The notes below the pieces were generated by a model. That model did not search any database and was not told where the DNA came from. It worked only from the letters and a program-made list of their open reading frames with translations. A stretch of 64,000 nt of DNA from Halopseudomonas laoshanensis. Lineage in GTDB: Bacteria > Pseudomonadota > Gammaproteobacteria > Pseudomonadales > Pseudomonadaceae. A program made the translations under genes and the position numbers. Numbering within the stretch: the first letter of the stretch is position 1; each line of letters opens with the position of its first letter. The stretch is from contig NZ_QOVF01000002.1 in the NCBI RefSeq assembly GCF_008365385.1, forward strand, positions 682,001 through 746,000, read 5' to 3'. Below are positions 9,017 to 17,284 of this stretch, piece after piece.

Positions 9017-9185
9017 GAGGGCAATTCGAAATACAAAGCTGAATACAAGGCGGGCACTCTCCACAAATCAGTGGGGATACCATAGAGGCTGAGCAACAAG
9101 GGCACAAGCCAGACACGCGCAATCGCGGATAGCCAGAGAAATAAAATTGAGGGGGATGGCGCGGGAAGCAGAGAACGGTTTTGAG

Positions 9186-9261
9186 TGGTGGGTCGTGTAG
9201 GATTCGAACCTACGACCAATTGGTTAAAAGCCAACTGCTCTACCAACTGAGCTAACGACCC
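9186..9261 (-). tRNA. tRNA-Lys (anticodon UUU)
   Basis: A complete 76-base cloverleaf with encoded CCA. The acceptor GGGTCGT pairs with ACGACCC, the D-arm has AGCTCAGTTGGTAGAGC, the anticodon loop is CTTTTAA with UUU, and the T-arm carries GGTTCGAATCC. It is the last gene of a three-tRNA transcript. Confidence 0.97.
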
Positions 9262-9286
9262 ATGCTCAAAAAACCGGTAAAAAAAG

Positions 9287-9363
9287 TGGTCGGGGTAGAG
9301 GGATTCGAACTCTCGACATCCTGCTCCCAAAGCAGGCGCGCTACCAGGCTGCGCTATACCCCG
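9287..9363 (-). tRNA. tRNA-Pro (anticodon UGG)
   Basis: A complete 77-base cloverleaf with encoded CCA. The acceptor CGGGGTA pairs with TACCCCG, the D-loop has AGCGCAGCCTGGTAGCGC, the anticodon loop is TTTGGGA with UGG, and the T-arm has AGTTCGAATCC. It is the middle gene of the cluster. Confidence 0.97.
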
Positions 9364-9376
9364 ATCATGTTCTAAG

Positions 9377-9452
9377 TGGCTCCGCGACCAGGACTCGAAC
9401 CTGGGACCCAATGATTAACAGTCATTTGCTCTACCAACTGAGCTATCGCGGA
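9377..9452 (-). tRNA. tRNA-Asn (anticodon GUU)
   Basis: A complete 76-base cloverleaf with encoded CCA. The acceptor TCCGCGA pairs with TCGCGGA, the anticodon loop is CTGTTAA with GUU, and the T-arm has GGTTCGAGTCC. It is the first gene after the promoter at 9517-9544. Confidence 0.97.
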
Positions 9453-9516
9453 ATTACTTCTAACACCCTGACAGCAGTAGGTAAGTTGCGTTACATATCC
9501 CCTGTCAAGGCGCGCC

Positions 9517-9544
9517 ATTTTACCGGCCAGCGTCAGACTGTCAA
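9517..9544 (-). promoter_or_regulatory. Sigma-70 promoter of the tRNA Asn-Pro-Lys operon
   Basis: On the minus strand TTGACA (9544-9539) and TAAAAT (9522-9517) are separated by 16 bp. They are followed directly by a GC-rich discriminator (GGCGCGCC), the arrangement of stringently controlled stable-RNA promoters. The mature 5' end of tRNA-Asn lies about 65 bp downstream. Confidence 0.8.
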
Positions 9545-9663
9545 CCCCAAAATGATGCATTAACCAACAACATCTGAATACACCCCGAAAAATGCGCCCT
9601 TGAGCTATGTTATGCGAGAGCACAATCGAGTCGGACCACTGCAAACCCATCTCCTGGAACGCA

Positions 9664-9689
9664 AAAAACCCGCTGTTAAGCGGGTTTTT
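9664..9689 (-). terminator. Rho-independent terminator of pckA
   Basis: A symmetric 11-bp stem AAAAACCCGCT / AGCGGGTTTTT with a 4-base loop. It gives a run of T on either strand, and it stands about 20 bp beyond the pckA stop. Confidence 0.85.
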
Positions 9690-9708
9690 CTGTCGCTACT
9701 GAAACCCT

Positions 9709-11253
9709 TTAGAGCTTCGGACCCGCCGCAACAATCTCGTCAGCCACTTCAAATTTCTTGAAGTTCTCAACGAACAGCGTTGCCAGAGCAGTAGCGGCCG
9801 CATCGTACTCCGCACTGTCGGTCCAGGTGTTACGCGGGTTCAAGAGCACAGTCTCAACGCCCGGCACAGAGGTGGGGACGTCCAGATTGATCACCGGCAA
9901 ATGCTCGGTTTCGGTACCGATCAGCGCGCCGGACTGAATGGCAGCAATAATGCCGCGCGTGGTCGGAATACTGAAACGGTTACCCTTGCCGTACGGGCCA
10001 CCAGTCCAACCGGTGTTGACTAGGTAGACCTTGCTACCAAAGGCATTGATGCGCTTGATCAGCAGCTCGGCATACTCACCGGCCGGACGCGGAAAGAAAG
10101 GTGCGCCGAAACAGGTGGAGAAAGTCGACTTGATGCCACCGCCAGAACCCATCTCGGTGGAGCCGACCAATGCAGTGTAGCCGGACAGGAAGTGATACGC
10201 GGCCTGCTCGTTGTTCAGGATCGATACCGGCGGCAATACGCCAGTCAGGTCGCAGGTCAGGAAAATGATCGCATTCGGCTCACCCGCACGGTTGGCTTCC
10301 ACGCGCTTTTCAACGTGCTCCAATGGGTAGGCGACGCGGGTGTTCTGCGTCAGGCTGACGTCGGCGTAATCGGCCACACGGGTCTGTGGATCGATTACTA
10401 CGTTCTCTACGATGGAGCCGAACTTGATCGCATTCCAGATTACCGGTTCGTTCTTCTGCGACAGATCAATGCACTTGGCGTAGCAGCCGCCTTCAATATT
10501 GAACACTGAACCTGTAGCCCAGCCGTGCTCGTCATCACCGATCAGGTTACGCGCCGGGTCGGCAGACAGTGTGGTCTTGCCGGTGCCGGAAAGGCCGAAG
10601 AACAGAGTGGTATCGCCTTCGTCGCCGACGTTGGCGGCGCAATGCATCGGCAGTACGTCTTTGGCCGGGAGCAGGAAGTTCTGTACCGAGAACATGGCTT
10701 TCTTCATCTCACCGGCGTACTGCATACCGGCGAGCAGCACTTTGCGCTCGGCGAAATTGATGATCACGCAGCCATCGCTGTTGGTACCATCACGCTCTGG
10801 CTCACAGACGAAGTGCGGCGCATTGATGATATGCCAACGGTCCTTGGCAGCCGGATTGAACTGCTCGGGATTGATGAACAGAGTACGCCCGAACAGGTTG
10901 TGCCAAGCGGTTTCAGTCGCCATGACCACCGGCAGATAATGCTCGGGGTCCGCACCTACGTGCACATGGGAGACGAAACTGGTGCGCTCGGCCAGGTAGG
11001 TAGCAACGCGCTTCCACAGCGCATCGAACTTGTCTGCCGGGAAGGGTCGATTGATCGGCCCCCAGGCGATGGAGGCCTGGGTGGAGGGCTCTTCCACAAT
11101 GAAGCGGTCCATTGGCGAGCGACCGGTACGCTCACCGGTTTTGACAACCAGCGAACCGTTGTCAGCCAGCTGGCCTTCATTGCGTTGAATCGCCAACTCG
11201 ATGAGATGAGCGATGCTCAGATCGGTGTGAACGGTGTGGATACTTTGCGTCAT
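9709..11253 (-). CDS. pckA: Phosphoenolpyruvate carboxykinase (ATP)
   Basis: Converts oxaloacetate and ATP to phosphoenolpyruvate, CO2 and ADP, the first committed step of gluconeogenesis, in the cytosol. The 514 residues match the family length. Visible motifs are the substrate-binding [10 protein letters not shown] (42-51), the metal-binding [10 protein letters not shown] (176-185), the kinase-1a P-loop GLSGTGKTT (220-228), and the DDEHGW that follows (240-245). GAGGA lies about nine bases before the ATG. A strong terminator follows, and the gene is monocistronic. Confidence 0.97.
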   Translation of the reverse strand: MTQSIHTVHTDLSIAHLIELAIQRNEGQLADNGSLVVKTGERTGRSPMDRFIVEEPSTQASIAWGPINRPFPADKFDALWKRVATYLAERTSFVSHVHVGADPEHYLPVVMATETAWHNLFGRTLFINPEQFNPAAKDRWHIINAPHFVCEPERDGTNSDGCVIINFAERKVLLAGMQYAGEMKKAMFSVQNFLLPAKDVLPMHCAANVGDEGDTTLFFGLSGTGKTTLSADPARNLIGDDEHGWATGSVFNIEGGCYAKCIDLSQKNEPVIWNAIKFGSIVENVVIDPQTRVADYADVSLTQNTRVAYPLEHVEKRVEANRAGEPNAIIFLTCDLTGVLPPVSILNNEQAAYHFLSGYTALVGSTEMGSGGGIKSTFSTCFGAPFFPRPAGEYAELLIKRINAFGSKVYLVNTGWTGGPYGKGNRFSIPTTRGIIAAIQSGALIGTETEHLPVINLDVPTSVPGVETVLLNPRNTWTDSAEYDAAATALATLFVENFKKFEVADEIVAAGPKL

Positions 11254-11369
11254 CGAAACTCATCCTCTTCGGCTGTGACCGAAATCTTAATAAGACCGGT
11301 CATTCGGTCTCAGCTCTGTAATTACGCTTGAAAGTACGCTGGCTCAGCGCTCAGGCGCGCCATTATGCC

Positions 11370-11395
11370 AAAAAAAGACTCAGCGCGCTAAGTCT
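11370..11395 (-). terminator. Rho-independent terminator of the hslR-hslO operon
   Basis: On the minus strand AGACTTAG and CTGAGTCT form an 8-bp stem (one U-G pair) with a CGCG loop, followed by seven T residues. It lies about 80 bp past the hslO stop. Another GC-rich hairpin (AGCGCCC/GGGCGCT, 11446-11466) without T-run precedes it. Confidence 0.75.
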
Positions 11396-11475
11396 GTTAG
11401 CCGAGCGGTTTGCATGGCTGCAATAGTTATAGGCTATTTGAATGCAGCGCCCATAAAACGGGCGCTTCAGAACCT

Positions 11476-12357
11476 TTAGTGAAGGCTGCGTGCGTGCCTT
11501 TGTGCAGCGGTAAACAGGCCAATCAGCTCGGCCTCGGCAAACCGGTAGCGCGCATTGCAAAACTGGCAATCCACCTCTATTTCGCCGCCCTGCTCAGCCA
11601 GCAGCGCCAGCGCATCCTCACGGCCGAGGCTGACCAGGGCATTACCTGAGCGCTCTGCAGAACAGCTGCACTCAAATCGCACCTTTGCCGGATCGAACAG
11701 ACGCAGGTCTTCCTGATGGAATAGCCGATGCAGCAGCGTCTGATTATCCAATGACAACAGCTCTTCCGCGGTCAGAGTATTGGCCAGAATGCTCAGATGT
11801 TCCCAGGTAGCATCACGGTCCTCAGGGTCAATCTGCCGATCGGCGGGCAGAGCCTGCAGCAGGAAACCACGGGCGGTGCGGCCGTCCGCCTGCAACCTGA
11901 AGCGCGTAGGCAGCTGCTCGGAATTATCAAAATACGCGCTGAGAGCATCCGCCAGTGAATTGCCCTCCAGCGGAACTATGCCCTGATAACGCTGGCCTTC
12001 CTGGGGATCGATGGTGATGGTCAGTATGCCGTCGGGCATCAGCTCGGGCAGCGTGTCGCCCTGCAAGTCTTCACTGTAGCGGGCGATACCGCGCACTGCC
12101 TGGTCACTCGAGCACTCGACCATCAGCGTCGATAGTGGGCCAGACGAGCGCGCCTGCAATATCAGCAGACCTTCAAACTTGATGGTGGTCGACAGCAGCA
12201 CTGTCGCTGCCAGCATCTCGCCCAGCAATGCCTTTACCGATTCCGGGTAGTCATGCTTGGCCAACAGCTCGCGGTAACTCTGATCCAATGAGACCAGTTC
12301 GCCACGCACATCGGCGTGCTCAAACATGAAACGCTGGGTGGTATCCTGAAACGACAT
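11476..12357 (-). CDS. hslO: Redox-regulated holdase chaperone Hsp33
   Basis: Cytosolic chaperone switched on by oxidation: zinc is released and disulfides form in its C-terminal domain. The ATG at 12357 begins the typical MSFQDTTQRF N-terminus and gives 293 residues. The zinc site is seen as C230-x-C232 (FECSCS) and C264-x2-C267 (CQFC). The core domain has the usual GEMLAATVLLS segment. It follows hslR with a gap of 25 bp on the same strand, so heat-shock hslR-hslO cotranscription is expected, and a terminator follows. Confidence 0.96.
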   Translation of the reverse strand: MSFQDTTQRFMFEHADVRGELVSLDQSYRELLAKHDYPESVKALLGEMLAATVLLSTTIKFEGLLILQARSSGPLSTLMVECSSDQAVRGIARYSEDLQGDTLPELMPDGILTITIDPQEGQRYQGIVPLEGNSLADALSAYFDNSEQLPTRFRLQADGRTARGFLLQALPADRQIDPEDRDATWEHLSILANTLTAEELLSLDNQTLLHRLFHQEDLRLFDPAKVRFECSCSAERSGNALVSLGREDALALLAEQGGEIEVDCQFCNARYRFAEAELIGLFTAAQRHARSLH

Positions 12358-12382
12358 GCGATAAGCCCCGACAAAAAGTCGA

Positions 12383-12799
12383 TTATACCTCCGAGCCGCC
12401 GCTGGGGGTATCGTGCAGGTTGCGGAAGCGGTGAATCTGCCTACGCTGCTTTTTGCTCGGCCGATGCTCACTGATCAACATGCCTGGCCCCATGGCCTTG
12501 CGCTTGAGGGCAGCTTCTTCACGCAGGCGCTGGCTCTCTGGCGTTTCTTCGTACAGCAACTGCGCTTCGGGAGCGCTGCGCCGCTGACCAGACAACGCTT
12601 TGACCACCACGGTGCGCTGATCAAAGCCCTGGCGAATCTGAAACGCATCACCTACCTTGGGCTCCTTGCCGGGCTTGCAACGCTCACCCCGATGCTGAAC
12701 CTTGCCCCCTTCTATTGCCGCCTTGGCCTGTGCCCGCGTTTTGTAAAAACGCGCCGCCCAAAGCCATTTATCCAGTCTTACCTTGCACTCTTCTGTCAT
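12383..12799 (-). CDS. hslR: Hsp15, S4-domain ribosome-associated protein
   Basis: Small RNA-binding protein that rescues 50S subunits carrying nascent chains. The start at 12799 has AGGAG ten bases upstream and gives 138 residues. The S4 domain (about 7-65) reads VRLDKWLWAARFYKTRAQAK, followed by GGKVQHRGERCKPGKEPKVGD-like loops, and the tail is strongly basic (RPSKKQRRQIHRFR), as is typical. It is divergent from rimB with 100 bp between starts, and is followed by hslO. Confidence 0.95.
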   Translation of the reverse strand: MTEECKVRLDKWLWAARFYKTRAQAKAAIEGGKVQHRGERCKPGKEPKVGDAFQIRQGFDQRTVVVKALSGQRRSAPEAQLLYEETPESQRLREEAALKRKAMGPGMLISEHRPSKKQRRQIHRFRNLHDTPSGGSEV

Positions 12800-12899
12800 A
12801 GGGTCTGTACTCCTGTGCTGAACGGAGTGTATCAGGCTTGTCGAAGCGCATGACTTGCCCCATGATGCGCGCCATTCGTGCCGCATCAGGAGTTTCTGC

Positions 12900-13385
12900 A
12901 TGAAGACGTTTGACCATCTCAACGTGATTGGCCTGCGCGAGTGGATCGGCTTGCCCGGCCTGGGCATTGACCAGATCATGGCCAAGATCGACAGTGGCGC
13001 AAAAACATCGGCTCTGCATGCCAGTGATATCGAAACGTTTGAGCGCAACGACCAGACCTGGGTGCGCTTCCACGCCCACGTCGGTAGCCTGAAAAAGCAA
13101 CGCAAGCAATTATGTGAAGCGCCGTTGATTGAATATAAAACGATTAAAAGTTCCAACGGTCACATACAGGAGCGACATGTCATCCGCACACCACTGGTCC
13201 TCGGCGACCGCTGCTGGTGGGTGGATTTCACATTAACCTGTCGCAAATCCATGCGTTACCGAGTACTGATGGGTTGCACTGCCATGCTGGAAGGTCAGCT
13301 GGTAATCGATCCGGGGACGCGCTTTGTGCAGGACAAGCCGCAAACCAATTTATTTACGCCAAAGCCTGAAGGATCAACCCCATGA
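12900..13385 (+). CDS. rimB: RimB, retropepsin-like zinc protease family (PF05618)
   Basis: The 161-residue protein starts at an ATG preceded by CAGGAG and shows the aspartic-protease-like signature [12 protein letters not shown] (about 31-42) of the 'ATP-dependent zinc protease' family, and the central [12 protein letters not shown] motif near 125. In pseudomonads RimB trims the poly-glutamate tails that RimK adds to ribosomal protein S6. Its stop overlaps the rimK start (ATGA), so the two are coupled. The usual small rimA gene is not found upstream, where hslR sits instead. Confidence 0.88.
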   Translation: MKTFDHLNVIGLREWIGLPGLGIDQIMAKIDSGAKTSALHASDIETFERNDQTWVRFHAHVGSLKKQRKQLCEAPLIEYKTIKSSNGHIQERHVIRTPLVLGDRCWWVDFTLTCRKSMRYRVLMGCTAMLEGQLVIDPGTRFVQDKPQTNLFTPKPEGSTP

Positions 13386-14287
13386 AGATCGCGATACTGT
13401 CGCGCAATCCCAATCTGTACTCCACCCGCCGTCTGGTGGAAGCGGGACGTGAACGCGGCCACGAGGTGCGGGTGATCGACACCCTGCGCGCCTATATGAA
13501 CATCGCCAGTCACAAGCCTTCGATCCATTACAAGGGCGAAGTGCTGGAAGGCTTTGACGCCATCATTCCGCGGATCGGCGCTTCAGTGACTTTCTATGGC
13601 GCCGCGGTATTGCGTCAGTTCGAGATGATGGGCGTGTACCCGCTTAACGAATCGGTGGCCATCACCCGCTCGCGGGACAAGCTGCGCTCGCTGCAACTGC
13701 TGTCGCGCAAAGGCGTAGGCTTGCCGGTGACTGGCTTTGCGCATTCCCCGGACGACATCCCTGATTTGATCAATATGGTCAACGGCGCGCCGCTGGTAAT
13801 CAAGTTACTGGAAGGCACTCAGGGCATCGGCGTAGTCATGTGCGAAACCGAACAGGCGGCCGAGTCGGTATTGGAAGCCTTTATGGGGCTGAAGGCCAAC
13901 ATCATGGTGCAGGAATATATCAAGGAAGCCGGCGGCGCCGACATCCGCTGCCTGGTGGTGGGTGACAAGGTCATCGCGGCGATGAAACGCCAGGCCAAGC
14001 CTGGCGAGTTTCGCTCCAACTTGCACCGTGGCGGCAGCGCCAGCCTGATCAAGATCACCCCGGAAGAACGCATGACCGCCGTGCGTGCAGCCAAGGTCAT
14101 GGGCCTGAATCTCGCCGGTGTGGATCTCCTGCGTTCCAACCATGGCCCGGTGGTCATGGAGGTCAACTCCTCCCCTGGGCTGGAAGGTATTGAGTCCACC
14201 ACTGGGCGCAATATTGCCGGACTGATCATCGAGCATATGGAAAAGAACGTCAGGCCGAATCAGACGCGCACCAAGGGCAAGGGCTAG
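13382..14287 (+). CDS. rimK: Ribosomal protein S6-L-glutamate ligase
   Basis: ATP-grasp enzyme that adds glutamates to the C-terminus of S6. The 301 residues contain an N-terminal pre-ATP-grasp domain ([18 protein letters not shown]), the ATP-binding loop [15 protein letters not shown] (about 138-152), the IMVQEYI substrate strand (about 177), the [12 protein letters not shown] segment, and the late metal site [15 protein letters not shown] (about 256-270). Translation is coupled to rimB by a four-base overlap. A GC-rich hairpin follows the stop. Confidence 0.95.
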   Translation: MKIAILSRNPNLYSTRRLVEAGRERGHEVRVIDTLRAYMNIASHKPSIHYKGEVLEGFDAIIPRIGASVTFYGAAVLRQFEMMGVYPLNESVAITRSRDKLRSLQLLSRKGVGLPVTGFAHSPDDIPDLINMVNGAPLVIKLLEGTQGIGVVMCETEQAAESVLEAFMGLKANIMVQEYIKEAGGADIRCLVVGDKVIAAMKRQAKPGEFRSNLHRGGSASLIKITPEERMTAVRAAKVMGLNLAGVDLLRSNHGPVVMEVNSSPGLEGIESTTGRNIAGLIIEHMEKNVRPNQTRTKGKG

Positions 14288-14313
14288 CAGCAAAGCTGCA
14301 AGCAATAGTCGCT

Positions 14314-14332
14314 GCCGGCCATCCAGGCCGGC
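14314..14332. terminator. GC-rich hairpin between convergent rimK and yrfG
   Basis: GCCGGCC and GGCCGGC form a 7-bp stem around ATCCA. There is no T-run on either strand, so this is a possible bidirectional terminator or pause site only. Confidence 0.4.
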
Positions 14333-14338
14333 GCAGGA

Positions 14339-15019
14339 TCAATTCGACTGGGTGCTTGAGGCTTGCAGCTGTGCGCTGAGCACGCGGTAATCCTCTACCG
14401 CGTCAAATTCTTCGGTATCGCGTAGCTCACCCTGGCTGTCAGGCTGCCTGACAGCCAGCAGTTGCGCCACGCCATAATCCCCCGCCGCACGCAAAATATT
14501 CAGACTGTCATCAATAAACAGCGTGCGTGCCGGGTCAAACGGCACTTCCGCTTGCAGTGCCTGCCAGAACGCCTGCGCCTCCTTGGGAAAGCCAAAATCA
14601 TGCGAGCTGATTAATCGCTGAAAATAGGTTTTCAGCTCGATGCGCTCCATTTTCAACGACAGCGAGCCTCGGTGCGCATTGGTAATCAGAATCACCTGCC
14701 GACCGCTATTCTGCAGAGCTTGGAGAAAGCCTTCCGCATCCGGACGCAGACTGATCAGATGCGCGATCTCGCGCTTGAGTTCGACGATGGGCAAACCCAG
14801 TTCGCGGGTCCAGAAATCCAGGCAGTACCAATCCAGCTGCCCCTGCTTGGCCTGCATCAGGGGATAGATCTCTGCCTTGGCCCATTCCAGGGATTGGCCA
14901 TGATGGTCCGCATAGCGCTGTGGCAGGTAGTGCACCCAGAAATGATTGTCGAAGTGCAGGTCAAGCAGGGTACCGTCCATATCCAGCAGCACGGTATCGA
15001 TGGTGTTCCAGTTCAGCAT
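14339..15019 (-). CDS. yrfG: GMP/IMP 5'-nucleotidase YrfG (HAD family)
   Basis: A 226-residue haloacid-dehalogenase phosphatase with motif I DMDGTLLDL (about 11-19), motif II VILITNAHRGS (about 105), motif III lysine in FGFPKEAQAF (about 145) and motif IV LFIDDSLNIL (about 168). The N-terminus WNTIDTVLLDMDGTLLDLHFDN... resembles E. coli YrfG closely, as does LDWYCLDFWT further on, which points to the IMP/GMP nucleotidase. I chose the ATG at 15019; a TTG at 15055 is a weaker option. It is divergent from nudE. Confidence 0.87.
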   Translation of the reverse strand: MLNWNTIDTVLLDMDGTLLDLHFDNHFWVHYLPQRYADHHGQSLEWAKAEIYPLMQAKQGQLDWYCLDFWTRELGLPIVELKREIAHLISLRPDAEGFLQALQNSGRQVILITNAHRGSLSLKMERIELKTYFQRLISSHDFGFPKEAQAFWQALQAEVPFDPARTLFIDDSLNILRAAGDYGVAQLLAVRQPDSQGELRDTEEFDAVEDYRVLSAQLQASSTQSN

Positions 15020-15129
15020 GCGAAAAGAAGCCTTGTTGTAAATCAGGGTGAGCAAAGCGCGCCGTGTGGGCTTTGATCGCGTGTGCCGCTATGATACCCA
15101 AGCTATTTGCTGTTAACCACGGAGCCCCC

Positions 15130-15696
15130 ATGCCACAGAAGCCCGAAACCCTGGAAGCACGCATCGTTGCGAAAAGCCGATTATTTACGGTAGAGCAGGT
15201 GCAGTTGCGCTTCAGCAACGGTGTCGAGCGCACCTATGAACGCCTGGTCAACAAGGGCCAGGGCTACGGGGCAGTGATGATTGTCGCGATGAAGGACGAG
15301 CGCACGGTACTCCTGATCGAAGAATACTGCGGCGGCATGGACAACTATCAGCTATCGATTCCCAAAGGTCTGGTCGAGCCGGGCGAAGACGTACTGGATG
15401 CCGCCAACCGCGAGCTGATGGAAGAAGCCGGCTTCGGCGCCGAACGCCTGGAGTACATCACTCATCTGTCGCTGTCGCCCGGCTATATGAGCCAATCCAT
15501 CGCCGTGGTACTGGCGCGCGATCTGTACGAGAAACGCTTGCCCGGCGACGAGCCCGAGCCGATCCGCGTCGACAGCGTCGATCTGTACGCGCTCAGCGAT
15601 CTGATTGCCCGCGACAACTTTACCGAAGGCCGAGCCCTGGCCGCATTGTATCTGGTGCGCGATCTGCTCGAACAGCGAGGCGAGCTGCACCGATGA
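15130..15696 (+). CDS. nudE: ADP compounds hydrolase NudE (Nudix family)
   Basis: Hydrolyses ADP-ribose, NADH, AMP-linked dinucleotides and similar ADP compounds. The ATG at 15130 follows GGAG and gives 188 residues. The Nudix box is complete (GLVEPGEDVLDAANRELMEE, about 79-98, then AGFG). N-terminal SRLFTVEQVQLRFSNG matches the NudE family. Its stop overlaps the cysQ start in ATGA, so nudE and cysQ are translationally coupled; both enzymes clear adenine dinucleotide or 3'-phosphoadenosine by-products. Confidence 0.92.
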   Translation: MPQKPETLEARIVAKSRLFTVEQVQLRFSNGVERTYERLVNKGQGYGAVMIVAMKDERTVLLIEEYCGGMDNYQLSIPKGLVEPGEDVLDAANRELMEEAGFGAERLEYITHLSLSPGYMSQSIAVVLARDLYEKRLPGDEPEPIRVDSVDLYALSDLIARDNFTEGRALAALYLVRDLLEQRGELHR

Positions 15697-16505
15697 ACGA
15701 GCTGCCGTTCGATCTTGATAGCCTGCTTGAGCTGACCAGCCGCGCCGGAGCTGAAACGCTCAAATGGTGGCGCAGCGATCTGGACGTGACCGACAAGGCT
15801 GATGCCTCGCCCGTCACCGCGGCGGATATTGCCGCCCACCAGTTGATCGCCCGGGGGCTACAGCAGTTGACGCCGGATATTCCCGTGCTATCGGAAGAGG
15901 ATGCCGAGACGCCCTTCGCCATCCGCCAGCATTGGCAGCGGTACTGGCTGGTAGATCCACTTGATGGCACCAAGGAATTTATCACCGGCACCGATGAGTT
16001 TACCGTCAACATTGCTCTGATTGAGCAGGGCCAGGTGCGTTTTGGTGTGGTCGGCGTACCCGCCCGCGACAGCCTGTTCTGGGGCGGCAAGGGCCTGGGT
16101 GCCTGGCGCCGCCTGGGCCATCAAGCAGCCCAGCCAATCCAGTGTCGCCCTCAGGGTAGCCCAATGGTCGTTGTCGCCAGCCGCAGGCATACCAGCCCTG
16201 AGCAAGAGGCGCTACTTGCCCGCCTGGCCAGCCACGGCGATATTCAAAGGGTCAATATCGGCAGCTCGCTTAAATTCTGTCTGATTGCCGAAGGTAATGC
16301 GGATCTGTATCCGCGCTACGCACCGACCAGCCAGTGGGATACCGGCGCAGCGCAGGCCGTGCTCGAAGGTGCCGGTGGACAAGTGCTGGGCCTGGATGGC
16401 CGGCGGTTTGATTACCCGCAGCGTAGCACCTGGTTGAACCCGCACTTTATTGCCCTTGGCCAGATAGACTCCACGCTGCTCGCAAGCCTGCAATTGGGCG
16501 CCTGA
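15693..16505 (+). CDS. cysQ: 3'(2'),5'-bisphosphate nucleotidase CysQ
   Basis: Removes the 3'-phosphate of PAP formed in sulfate assimilation. The 270 residues belong to the lithium-sensitive inositol monophosphatase superfamily: metal-binding EEDAE (about 68-72), DPLDGTKEF (88-96) and the C-terminal [16 protein letters not shown] (about 213-228). The N-terminal [17 protein letters not shown] also fits. It is coupled to nudE, and msrA follows 110 bp downstream on the same strand. Confidence 0.94.
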   Translation: MNELPFDLDSLLELTSRAGAETLKWWRSDLDVTDKADASPVTAADIAAHQLIARGLQQLTPDIPVLSEEDAETPFAIRQHWQRYWLVDPLDGTKEFITGTDEFTVNIALIEQGQVRFGVVGVPARDSLFWGGKGLGAWRRLGHQAAQPIQCRPQGSPMVVVASRRHTSPEQEALLARLASHGDIQRVNIGSSLKFCLIAEGNADLYPRYAPTSQWDTGAAQAVLEGAGGQVLGLDGRRFDYPQRSTWLNPHFIALGQIDSTLLASLQLGA

Positions 16506-16615
16506 AAAGCCAACGGCGCGAGACACACGCGGCAATAGTGCGGCAATTCACTAGCTGGACAGCGCTCTACGGAGCGGCGCATCATGGGCTTCACTATTCC
16601 CATCAGGAGCACGCG

Positions 16616-17263
16616 ATGTTTCAACGCCGCATCCCCGAACACAAACTGCGCCTGCCCAACGCCGACGAAGCCTTGCCTGGGCGCAGCAGCGCTATCCCCA
16701 CCAGCCACACTCATTGCGTGCTGGGCACCCCGCTTCAACCGCCCTACCCTGAAGGTATGCAGCAGATCGTACTCGGCATGGGCTGTTTCTGGGGTGTCGA
16801 GCGGCTGTTCTGGAAAATTCCCGGCGTGTATACCACGGCGGTAGGCTACACCGGCGGGCTGACACCTAACCCGACCTATGAAGAAGTCTGCTCGGGCATG
16901 ACCGGACACAACGAAGTGGTTCTGGTGGTATTCGATCCTGAACAGGTTAGCCTGGATACCTTGTTGAAAGCCTTCTGGGAGTCCCATGATCCGACTCAAG
17001 GCATGCGTCAGGGCAACGACTTGGGTACGCAATATCGCTCCGGCATTTATGTATCCGATCCCGCCCAGCAGATGGCGGCCGAAGTCAGCAAGGCACGCTT
17101 CGCCGATTTGCTGTTACAGGCCGGGAAGGAGCCAGTGACAACTGAAATCAGACAGGCGCCGACCTTTTACTACGCCGAGGACTACCATCAGCAATACCTG
17201 CACAAGAATCCCGGTGGCTACTGCAATCTGGCAGGCACCGGTATCTGCCTGCCGCCGAGCTGA
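16616..17263 (+). CDS. msrA: Peptide methionine (S)-S-oxide reductase
   Basis: Repairs oxidised methionine in proteins. The ATG at 16616 has AGGAG eight bases upstream and gives 216 residues, the long MsrA form. The catalytic GCFWG has C57, followed by [12 protein letters not shown] and EVVLVVFDP further on, and the C-terminus holds two cysteines ([12 protein letters not shown]) for disulfide resolution. A short hairpin follows before the convergent HDOD gene. Confidence 0.95.
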   Translation: MFQRRIPEHKLRLPNADEALPGRSSAIPTSHTHCVLGTPLQPPYPEGMQQIVLGMGCFWGVERLFWKIPGVYTTAVGYTGGLTPNPTYEEVCSGMTGHNEVVLVVFDPEQVSLDTLLKAFWESHDPTQGMRQGNDLGTQYRSGIYVSDPAQQMAAEVSKARFADLLLQAGKEPVTTEIRQAPTFYYAEDYHQQYLHKNPGGYCNLAGTGICLPPS

Positions 17264-17284
17264 GGTGGCAGTAATCCACCACAG

